Below are positions 7,260 to 13,386 of a stretch of 13,386 nt of DNA, in pieces. This DNA comes from Treponema sp. (GTDB taxonomy: Bacteria > Spirochaetota > Spirochaetia > Treponematales > Breznakiellaceae). The first letter of the stretch is position 1. Every line of letters starts with the position of its first letter. The DNA is taken from the NCBI GenBank assembly GCA_031263435.1, contig JAISFT010000128.1, positions 1-13,386 of the forward strand. The letters are read 5' to 3'. Position numbers and translations under genes: made by a program. Below the pieces are notes generated by a model. The model was not told the DNA's origin. It made no database searches and saw only the letters and a list, made by a program, of their open reading frames with translations.

Positions 7260-8592
7260 ATCCATGTCCAAAGAAGAAGCCGCCAAAGTTATTCTTGACA
7301 GTGTTAAAGAGTATTATAACGCCTTCATGCAAAGGCCGCCCTACAGGGATGGTGACCGCATTCCCTACGCGTCCCGTGTCTTTGACGAACGGGAGATGAT
7401 GAATCTGGCGGACAGCGCTCTGGAATTCTGGCTTACCGCCGGCAGGTATACCGATAAATTTGAAAAGGACTTTGCCGCGTATCTTGGTATTCCCTTTTGT
7501 TCTCTGGTCAATTCCGGTTCGTCGGCCAATCTTCTGGCCTTTATGGCCCTGACTTCTCCCCTGCTGGGAGACCGGACGGTACGGCGCGGGGATGAGGTGA
7601 TCACCGTTGCCGCCGGATTTCCCACCACGGTAACTCCCGTTTTGCAGTTTGGCGCCGTTCCCGTCTTTGTGGATGTGACGATACCGCAGTACAATATCGA
7701 TGTTTCACTCCTTGAGAAGGCGCTGTCCCCCAAAACAAAGGCGGTGATGGCGGCCCATACTCTGGGGAACCCCTTCGATCTTGGGACGGTGAAGGTGTTT
7801 TGTGACGCCCATAATCTCTGGCTCGTGGAAGATAACTGCGATGCCCTGGGTTCCACCTATACCATTGACGGCGCGGAAAAATTCACCGGAACCATCGGCG
7901 ATATCGGGACCTCCAGTTTCTATCCCCCCCATCACATGACCATGGGAGAGGGCGGCGCGGTCTACACATCGGACCCGCTGCTGCACAGGATCATCCGTTC
8001 CCTGCGGGACTGGGGACGGGACTGTGTCTGTCCTTCCGGCAGGGACAACATGTGCGGCCGCCGCTTTGACAGGCAATACGGTGAACTGCCCCCGGGTTAC
8101 GACCATAAATACGTGTACAGCCACTTTGGCTACAACCTGAAGGCCACCGACATGCAGGCCGCTGTCGGATGCGCCCAACTTGAAAAGTTCCCCTCCTTTG
8201 TGGAACGGCGGCGGCATAACTGGCGGCGGCTTCGTGAGGGCCTTGAGGATTTGAAGGACAGGCTGATACTGCCCGAAGCGGCCCTGGATTCAAACCCGAG
8301 CTGGTTCGGGTTTTTGATCACCTGCAAAGAGGGGGTCAACCGGAACAAACTGGTCCGGCACATAGAGGACAGCAATATCCAGACCCGGATGCTCTTTGCG
8401 GGTAACCTCGTGCGGCACCCCTGCTTTGACGAATTGCGGAAATCCGGGACGGGCTACCGCACGGCGGGGACCCTTGAGACGACGGACCGGATCATGCGGG
8501 ACACCTTCTGGATCGGGGTATATCCGGGAATGACGGACGGGATGGTTGACCGGATGGTTGAGGTGGTGAGGGAAGGAATAAAGAGTGAATGA
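7252..8592 (+). CDS. rfbH: CDP-4-keto-6-deoxy-D-glucose 3-dehydratase (E1)
   Basis: PMP-dependent, iron-sulfur enzyme that removes the C3 hydroxyl of CDP-4-keto-6-deoxyglucose, working with a separate reductase (E3, ddhD). The product has 446 residues with the aminotransferase fold. In SFYPPHHMTMGEGG, His227 occupies the place of the PLP-binding lysine, the hallmark that separates this dehydratase from true aminotransferases. The [2Fe-2S] ligands are visible as CVC plus a third Cys seven residues later (Cys258, Cys260, Cys268); Cys196 in EDNCDALGS is the likely fourth ligand. YDHKYVYSHFGYNLKATDMQAA is strongly family-like. The ATG at 7252 overlaps the rfbG stop by 8 bp; a second ATG at 7264 is possible. 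No E3 reductase is in the window. Confidence 0.96.
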   Translation: MFESMSKEEAAKVILDSVKEYYNAFMQRPPYRDGDRIPYASRVFDEREMMNLADSALEFWLTAGRYTDKFEKDFAAYLGIPFCSLVNSGSSANLLAFMALTSPLLGDRTVRRGDEVITVAAGFPTTVTPVLQFGAVPVFVDVTIPQYNIDVSLLEKALSPKTKAVMAAHTLGNPFDLGTVKVFCDAHNLWLVEDNCDALGSTYTIDGAEKFTGTIGDIGTSSFYPPHHMTMGEGGAVYTSDPLLHRIIRSLRDWGRDCVCPSGRDNMCGRRFDRQYGELPPGYDHKYVYSHFGYNLKATDMQAAVGCAQLEKFPSFVERRRHNWRRLREGLEDLKDRLILPEAALDSNPSWFGFLITCKEGVNRNKLVRHIEDSNIQTRMLFAGNLVRHPCFDELRKSGTGYRTAGTLETTDRIMRDTFWIGVYPGMTDGMVDRMVEVVREGIKSE

Positions 8593-10552
8593 AATAATCA
8601 AAATTTATTCTCCTGGCAAGCAGGAGAAGCGTGAAACATACTGGATAACTATAGGGTTGCTTCTGTTTATTATTACCGCGTTGCATTTACCGATAATAAA
8701 CAGATTTTTCCCGATACAGGAGGGGTGGTGGCAATATTATACGATGTTAATGAATTCAGGCAAAACAATGTACCGGGATTTTTTTGTATATATGCCTCCC
8801 GGGTTTCCTGTGCTTGTTTACATTTTAAATTTTATCGGAAACAATAATTTTTTGTTTTTCAGAATTTATGGTTTACTGGAGCGCCTTCTCCTGATATATT
8901 GTGCTTATGCAATTTTATGCAAATATTTTAAACCTTTTCATGTTTTTATAGCGCTTTTATCGGGTGTTACTCTGTCTATCAGTAATTTTCAAGATATAAT
9001 ATATAGTTATTATCAAAGTGTTTTGTTACTATCGATTCTTGCGCTTTATTTTTTCTTGCATTTTTATGGCCATATACAAAGCGGAGATATAAAAAAAGGA
9101 AACAAGTATATCTGTTTAACGGGAATGTTATCGGGATTTGTCTTTATCTTTAAATATCCTAACGGGATTATGTTCCTGACAGTATTTTTTGTAATGTTGT
9201 CAGTTCTGTGTTTAAAATTAAAGGCAGCAAAATACGGCCGTTCATTAATCTGTCTTATTGCCGGATTTGTCATTCCCTTGTTAATTTGTACGGTTGTCCT
9301 TGTTTGTACAGGTACTTTAATGTCGTTGCTGTCACAAACATTTGGCAGCCTGTCGGCAAAAGGATCGGTTTTAAGGGTTTTATTCGGATTTTTGCCCGAG
9401 GCTCTGAATATATATGCCGTACTGGGATTTTTATTTCCAGGCTCTCTGATTTTAGCCAGTATTGTATTGAAAAGTAAAATAACAAACATAATATCAGGCG
9501 TGTTATTGACGGGATCATTTCTTTTTGTCTTTAACAGGTTTGTCAGGCTGGCTTTGATGCCAACTGTTGTATTGCTTTTGTTGATTTCGTTAACAGCAAT
9601 AGTTTTGTTTTATCTGCTAGGCAAGAAAAAAGACATGTCTGTTGTTATATTTTTGACCGTGGTTTGTGTAGTCATTATTATAATAAATACTTTAATTCCA
9701 ATTGGTATATTGCAGTATATTAATTTCAATGTCAGTTTTTTTACCGCAAAAAATTTATTTCATTTTATTGTCTTTATTTTTATGTTGTGTTTATCTATAG
9801 GAAATTTTGTTGCAATAATCATTGGAAGATCTTTTATTCCCACGCCTGTGTGGATATTGTCCGTATGGTCGGTGACCCAACAGTATGCTCACGGGTTTTC
9901 TGGTACTTTGGAAATCCATGCAGGCCTTTTGCCAATAGCGTTATGCATTTGTGTTGTGCTTGCATTGGATATGTTGCATTCAAATTTGGTAAAACTCGGA
10001 TTTTGTGTATTGGGGCTATTGTGTTTCAGTTTGGTTTTTATTCAAAAAATGGCGATCCCATATTATTGGTGGGGTTGGGTAGAATCTCCTGTTTCACGAA
10101 ACGAGGAGTATAGGGTCGTGGATCATGAAGAATTGGCAGGTTTTTTGCTTTCACGAAGGACCGCGAATATGTACGAAAAAATATGTACATTGATAGAAAA
10201 AAATTCTCCCGAAGGTGCCAATCTATATAGCTTTCCCCATGTTCCGATATTTAATATATTAACAAAACGCATGTCCGAATCAACGTTTTCCCATGTCCAT
10301 TATTTTGATGTATGCCCGGATAATATTGCTGTTCAGGATGCTATCCGCCTAAGGAAAAATCCTCCGGATATGATTGTGTTAAATAATTTTGACGAAAGTG
10401 ATTGGCGGTTTCATGAGGCATATTTTCGCGGCAATAAACGATCCGGACAAAGAGATATTAAAGAACTTATTGAAAAGTGGGTTGAGGAAGGGACCTATAA
10501 AGTTATAGGTCAATTTGAGAATATTTTTGTATATAAACGGGAAAAACAATGA
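8585..10552 (+). CDS. polytopic GT-C-like membrane glycosyltransferase
   Basis: A 655-residue membrane protein with roughly a dozen hydrophobic segments and a soluble C-terminal tail of about 150 residues. After the first segment (about residues 20-39) the external loop reads FPIQEGWWQYYTMLMNSGK then YRDFF, with Glu46 and Asp65. An acidic residue in this first loop, followed by G-x-x-x-YRD and a Pro-rich stretch, is the pattern of GT-C fold transferases (ArnT/PMT-like and RgtA-D type) that use polyprenyl-phosphate sugars outside the inner membrane. A role in adding a sugar to the glycan is inferred; donor and acceptor are unknown. The GTG start overlaps the rfbH stop by 8 bp, with an AGGGAAGGA site upstream. 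Base composition turns sharply AT-rich from its first codons, unlike all genes before it, suggesting separate acquisition. A Wzy-type polymerase is a less likely alternative. Confidence 0.7.
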   Translation: MNEIIKIYSPGKQEKRETYWITIGLLLFIITALHLPIINRFFPIQEGWWQYYTMLMNSGKTMYRDFFVYMPPGFPVLVYILNFIGNNNFLFFRIYGLLERLLLIYCAYAILCKYFKPFHVFIALLSGVTLSISNFQDIIYSYYQSVLLLSILALYFFLHFYGHIQSGDIKKGNKYICLTGMLSGFVFIFKYPNGIMFLTVFFVMLSVLCLKLKAAKYGRSLICLIAGFVIPLLICTVVLVCTGTLMSLLSQTFGSLSAKGSVLRVLFGFLPEALNIYAVLGFLFPGSLILASIVLKSKITNIISGVLLTGSFLFVFNRFVRLALMPTVVLLLLISLTAIVLFYLLGKKKDMSVVIFLTVVCVVIIIINTLIPIGILQYINFNVSFFTAKNLFHFIVFIFMLCLSIGNFVAIIIGRSFIPTPVWILSVWSVTQQYAHGFSGTLEIHAGLLPIALCICVVLALDMLHSNLVKLGFCVLGLLCFSLVFIQKMAIPYYWWGWVESPVSRNEEYRVVDHEELAGFLLSRRTANMYEKICTLIEKNSPEGANLYSFPHVPIFNILTKRMSESTFSHVHYFDVCPDNIAVQDAIRLRKNPPDMIVLNNFDESDWRFHEAYFRGNKRSGQRDIKELIEKWVEEGTYKVIGQFENIFVYKREKQ

Positions 10553-10578
10553 TGTATGGGATAACGGCGAGGTGTTAA

Positions 10579-11139
10579 GTGCATAAACCCCTTATAAGCG
10601 TTATTATGCTCACCTATAACAGGAAGCAGTTTCTCGAATGTTCCATACGTTCAATTTTGAAGCAGGATTTTGCCGATTTTGAGTATATTCTAGTCGACAA
10701 CGGATCTACCAACGGTTCCGGTGAGGTATGCGAAGTGTTTGCCCGCGGCGATCCGCGCATTAAGGTAATCCATAGACCATTCGGCAATATAGGTTCCGGC
10801 CGTAACGCGGGGGTCAAAGCGGCCCGGTGTGAGTATATCGCGTTTATTGATGATGATGATTATGCATATCCCGATATGCTTTCATTTTTGTACGGGCTTG
10901 CTGTCGGGACCATGTTTTATGATTCATATATATTACAGGGCAATTTATACCGCGGCTTAAACAAGCTGCGCAAAGCGGGACGGGCATACCAAAAGGCGAT
11001 TTCTGCTGCCGATCACGAGACAAACGAAGAGTTAAGAAAGAAGGCGCGTTTTTTGTGTTTGCCTATGCCTGCAAGGAAATGCGTGTCATTCTTTCGAAAA
11101 ATTGCCGCCAAATTAAATACGTACTATGGGTATGCTTAA
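10579..11139 (+). CDS. family 2 glycosyltransferase, short and probably internally deleted
   Basis: The N-terminal about 104 residues are a clear GT-A fold: ISVIMLTYNR (residues 6-15), LVDNGS with Asp40, GSGRNAGVKAA and FIDDDDYAYPDML (Asp91-94, containing the metal-binding DxD-type site). Such enzymes are cytoplasmic and pass a sugar from a nucleotide donor to the lipid-linked glycan. After SFLYGLA the sequence changes abruptly to a basic, helical tail of about 80 residues. The region expected to carry the acceptor site and catalytic base is absent; full-length relatives are about 250-330 residues, this one 186. I infer an in-frame internal deletion near 10900 that joined the front to the C-terminal tail. 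It starts at GTG 10579, 26 bp after the previous gene, with GAGG upstream. Activity is doubtful. Confidence 0.75.
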   Translation: MHKPLISVIMLTYNRKQFLECSIRSILKQDFADFEYILVDNGSTNGSGEVCEVFARGDPRIKVIHRPFGNIGSGRNAGVKAARCEYIAFIDDDDYAYPDMLSFLYGLAVGTMFYDSYILQGNLYRGLNKLRKAGRAYQKAISAADHETNEELRKKARFLCLPMPARKCVSFFRKIAAKLNTYYGYA

Positions 11140-11189
11140 TGGAAAAAACCGTGATATGCCACTGATATTTATAAAGGAGGGAATTATTT

Positions 11190-12050
11190 ATGATCGAAAG
11201 AGAAATAGTGATTGATACCAGTGCAATTTTGGTTACATTTAAATGCAACTTAAGGTGTAAACTGTGTTGTACATCTTCACCGTATCAGAAGAACCCCGAG
11301 CATTTTTCAATTGAAAGACTTGAAGCCATTTTAAACCGTTACTTTGAACTTGTACGATTGATACGCAAGCTTTCATTTGGAGGCGGAGAACCCATGCTGC
11401 GTACAGATATGGCGGAACTTATTGAGATTACCATGAAGCATGGGGGGCAATTTGACATTTTCGAAATCATTACAAACGGGACAATAATTCCTGCCGATAA
11501 GGTTCTGGATACCATTGAAAAATTCAAAGATAAAATGTATATAATGATTGATAAATATGGCGACCTTTCAATAAATGCGGATAAACTCGCGGGAATGTTT
11601 AAAGGCCGGGGTATCAATCATTCTATTCGGAAGTATTATGGTGAAGATGCGCATTGCGGCGGCTGGGTTGATCTTGGTGATTTTGCGCATAAAAACAATG
11701 CGGAGGCGGCAGTAACTTTATTGTCAGAATGTTGTATTCCAAATAAACCCAAAGTGCATACTGGCCTCTATATTCCGGTTCAAGGCGAATCCGCCCTCAC
11801 AATTCCCTACATGGCTTGTACAAATGGTATATTGCATCGTTGTGCCCGCGCATATGCTACAATGCTGGCGGGAAGTGTTCCTGTTACGGCGCCTGATTTT
11901 ATCGATATTATGGATGACAGAAAATCTCTGGATCAGATACGTGAAGAAATACATAGCTTGTATATGATGGATTATCTTTCCGCTTGTGAATATTGTAACG
12001 GATTTTCTTCATCTTCCAGGCGGTATATGCCGGCTGAACAGTTATCTTGA
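11190..12050 (+). CDS. radical SAM protein with SPASM-like C-terminus
   Basis: Cys19, Cys23 and Cys26 form the CxxxCxxC site that binds the [4Fe-4S] cluster cleaving S-adenosylmethionine; FGGGEPML supplies the GGE motif that binds the SAM amino group, and IITNG follows as in family barrels. Later Cys residues (the CCIP, ACTNG, HRCARA and CEYCNG segments) look like ligands for an auxiliary cluster of the SPASM/twitch type. The product is 286 residues and ends near PAEQLS. The ATG at 11190 has a near-perfect AAAGGAGGG site upstream. Related proteins are found in surface-polysaccharide and lipopolysaccharide loci, but the substrate is unknown; modification of a sugar, lipid or small peptide partner are all possible. 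It lies in the AT-rich cassette 50 bp after the family 2 transferase, probably in the same transcript. Confidence 0.88.
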   Translation: MIEREIVIDTSAILVTFKCNLRCKLCCTSSPYQKNPEHFSIERLEAILNRYFELVRLIRKLSFGGGEPMLRTDMAELIEITMKHGGQFDIFEIITNGTIIPADKVLDTIEKFKDKMYIMIDKYGDLSINADKLAGMFKGRGINHSIRKYYGEDAHCGGWVDLGDFAHKNNAEAAVTLLSECCIPNKPKVHTGLYIPVQGESALTIPYMACTNGILHRCARAYATMLAGSVPVTAPDFIDIMDDRKSLDQIREEIHSLYMMDYLSACEYCNGFSSSSRRYMPAEQLS

Positions 12051-12356
12051 AACAGCCGGATAAGTGGTTTTGGGGAAACAAATGTACCGGTGATTTCCCT
12101 GGATACGTATTTTAAGTCGGAAGATTTTTTGCCTACCTTCATTAAACTTGATATAGAAGGATCTGAAAAAGAGGCGCTTGTCGGTTCCAGAGAAATTATA
12201 CAACAGATTCGCCCAAAGCTTGCCATTTGCGTTTATCATAAAATTGAAGATATATATGTTGTACCTGAATTCTTGCTAAAACACATGCCATCGTATCATT
12301 TTACTCTTCGTCATTACTCTCCGGATAATGACGGTACTGTACTCTATGCTATTTGA
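12051..12356 (+). pseudogene. 5'-truncated FkbM-family methyltransferase remnant
   Basis: About 100 codons matching only the C-terminal part of FkbM-type SAM-dependent methyltransferases: VISLDTYF, then FIKLDIEGSEKEALVG (the family's strongest signature, about 25-40 residues in), RPKLAICVYHKIEDIY, and a C-terminal RHYSPDNDGTVLYA. Full members are about 220-280 residues and carry the SAM-binding half upstream; here that half is missing. Similarity begins with SRISGFGE immediately after the preceding radical SAM stop codon (12048-12050), in the same reading frame. A GTG at 12090 could start an 88-residue product, but it would lack the N-terminal SAM-binding half and has no clear ribosome-binding site. 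FkbM enzymes typically O-methylate sugars or related products, so the intact gene probably once decorated the glycan. Confidence 0.75.
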
Positions 12357-12396
12357 TTTTTATTCTAATTAAGGCCATGTTTTTGGAGGTAATATA

Positions 12397-13230
12397 ATGT
12401 CGCAAACCAATCACCATCAATGCAGTCTGAAATATCATCGCTATGCAGCGGAGGATATTGCCGCATTAATTGCGGGAAGAAAAATATATATATACGGTGG
12501 GGGGAAGGCCGGGAGCAGTTTTGAACTCGCCTTGAAACGTCATGGGTTTGAGATAGAGGCTTTTTTGGATAGGGCACATTTTCTTATCGGTATGGAACGC
12601 CATGGAAAGCCGGTTTTGGATCCGAATGTATTTTTAAGCAATAATAATGCCCGCCTTACATCGTTTGTTTTCGTTGCGGCGATTACCGACAAAGCAAACA
12701 AAGAAATGGTATTGATGTTAAGGAACTCGGGGTTTGAACCGGACAAAGATTTTATTAGTTTTAGAAAAGTTTCTCCTGTTTTTCCAGTGATTGATATATC
12801 CGGGCTCTGTAACCTAAGGTGTATTTCATGCTCAAGGAATGATCCCAATCGTGTACGCGAACACAGGAAGGCAGGTTTTATGAGCGCTGGTAATTATGAA
12901 AAGGTTATAAATAAACTTGTAGAAGAGATACCTTTTCTTCACAACGTAGATTTATATTCTACCGGGGAGCCCCTGCTAAATCCTGATTTACCCGCGATAA
13001 TAAAAATAAATAACCGTCTGGGGATAGGAAGTCATATTTCAACCAACCTTAATTATGGAAAACATCTGGAAGAAACAGTCAAGGCAGGGCCCACCAATAT
13101 CAGGGCAACGTCATTTAAAAGCATCACCCGGGAAAGACGTGATACAATGGAGAACCTTGGGGAGGGGACACATGGAGATCACGAAGGAAGAAGCGGACCG
13201 GCTGAAGGAGAGTCTGGGGGGAATAACTGA
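12397..13230 (+). pseudogene. Rossmann-like/radical SAM fusion protein, interrupted by an IS
   Basis: The native part ends at about 13100. Residues 1-130 form a Rossmann-like domain: IYIYGGGKAGSSFE at about 29-42, then FLDR, GKPVLDP, FVFVAAI and GF-x-x-DKDFI. This layout resembles the small NAD- or nucleotide-binding domain found with sugar-modifying enzymes. A radical SAM domain follows, with Cys138, Cys142 and Cys145 as CxxxCxxC and STGEPLLNPD as the SAM-binding segment. The barrel continues to STNLNYGKHLEETVKAGPTNI and then stops matching, because IS DNA begins. The frame runs on through the IS end to a stop at 13228-13230, giving a 277-residue chimera without the rest of the barrel or any auxiliary-cluster domain. 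The ATG at 12397 has TGGAGG eight bases upstream. Its substrate is unknown. Nothing before the IS looks degraded. Confidence 0.82.
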
Positions 13231-13386
13231 CTGGCGGCGGCAATTGGGACATCTGCTGCACAAACTGATTGATGCGCTGGTAATCGGGCTGACGACGGTA
13301 GTGGCGGGATGGGGCGAATACAGTGTCATGGAAGACTTCGGTAAGGCGAAACAGGATTTCTTTAAAACGTTTCTGGAATTGCCGAA
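13101..13386 (+). mobile_element. left end of an ISAs1-family insertion sequence (continues past window)
   Basis: Radical SAM similarity breaks at 13100/13101, and a transposase gene starts 71 bp later. The sequence at the break, CAGGGCAACGTCATTTAAAA (13101-13120), is my candidate for the left terminal inverted repeat; CAGGG-type ends are common in ISAs1 elements. The right end and the target-site duplication lie outside the window, so the exact boundary is inferred from where host-gene similarity ends. The element sits in the same orientation as the operon. Confidence 0.7.
13172..13386 (+). CDS. ISAs1-family transposase, N-terminal part
   Basis: The 71 visible codons match the DDE_Tnp_1-associated N-terminal domain of ISAs1/H-repeat transposases: an N-terminal helix, TDWRRQLGHLLHKLIDAL in place of the usual D-x-R-x-x-x-x-x-H-x-L motif, LVIGLTTVVAGWGEYSVMEDFGKAK and a KTFLELP ending that precedes the GIPS motif in full proteins. 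The catalytic DDE residues lie beyond the window edge. The ATG at 13172 follows a strong GGGGAGGGG site. Completeness cannot be judged from this window. Confidence 0.85.
   Translation, partial: MEITKEEADRLKESLGGITDWRRQLGHLLHKLIDALVIGLTTVVAGWGEYSVMEDFGKAKQDFFKTFLELP

Noticed and set aside
12048..12050. TGA between the radical SAM gene and the FkbM remnant as a selenocysteine codon or readthrough fusion
   Set aside because: The radical SAM protein already has a family-like end, the FkbM part lacks half its domain, and I see no convincing stem-loop placed as a SECIS element; a deletion scar explains it better.
13101..13230. Radical SAM protein truly ending at 13230
   Set aside because: The last 40 or so residues do not resemble the family, and they overlap the IS end and the transposase start in another frame.

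Overview
The window is a bacterial surface-polysaccharide (O-antigen type) locus, read almost entirely on the + strand. The organism is Gram-negative-like, with high GC in its apparent core. The gene mix (UppP, dTDP-rhamnose genes, CDP-dideoxyhexose genes, radical SAM proteins, ISAs1-type IS) would suit a host-associated spirochaete such as a termite-gut Treponema, but no single gene proves the taxon. That assignment is a low-confidence inference.

Region 1 (1-1357): an imperfect GA microsatellite at the left edge, then uppP on the minus strand, encoding the undecaprenyl-diphosphate phosphatase that recycles the lipid carrier used by polysaccharide assembly. A 321-bp divergent intergenic region follows. 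It holds a perfect 8-bp inverted repeat close upstream of uppP, a sigma70-like promoter candidate pointing right, and a strong 14-bp hairpin followed by an extended -10 sequence.

Region 2 (1358-8592): a tightly packed operon of a VanZ-like small membrane protein, rfbA-rfbC-rfbD-rfbB (dTDP-L-rhamnose from glucose-1-phosphate), then rfbF-rfbG-rfbH (glucose-1-phosphate to CDP-4-keto-3,6-dideoxyglucose). Many adjacent genes overlap by 1-13 bp. The CDP branch is incomplete here: neither the E3 reductase (ddhD) nor a final 4-ketoreductase/synthase (abequose, paratose, tyvelose or ascarylose type) lies in the window.

Region 3 (8585-13100): base composition drops abruptly to AT-rich exactly at the overlap between rfbH and the next gene. 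This part holds a large polytopic GT-C-like membrane glycosyltransferase, a short family-2 glycosyltransferase that looks internally deleted, a radical SAM protein, a 5'-truncated FkbM methyltransferase remnant directly abutting its stop codon, and a second radical SAM protein with an N-terminal Rossmann-like domain. The pattern is of a swappable, strain-variable glycan cassette that is partly decayed.

Region 4 (about 13101-13386): the left end of an ISAs1-family insertion sequence interrupts the second radical SAM gene. Its transposase runs off the window edge.

Together the genes supply two activated deoxysugars, at least two potential transferases, and modifying enzymes for a lipid-linked glycan, with uppP nearby for carrier recycling.
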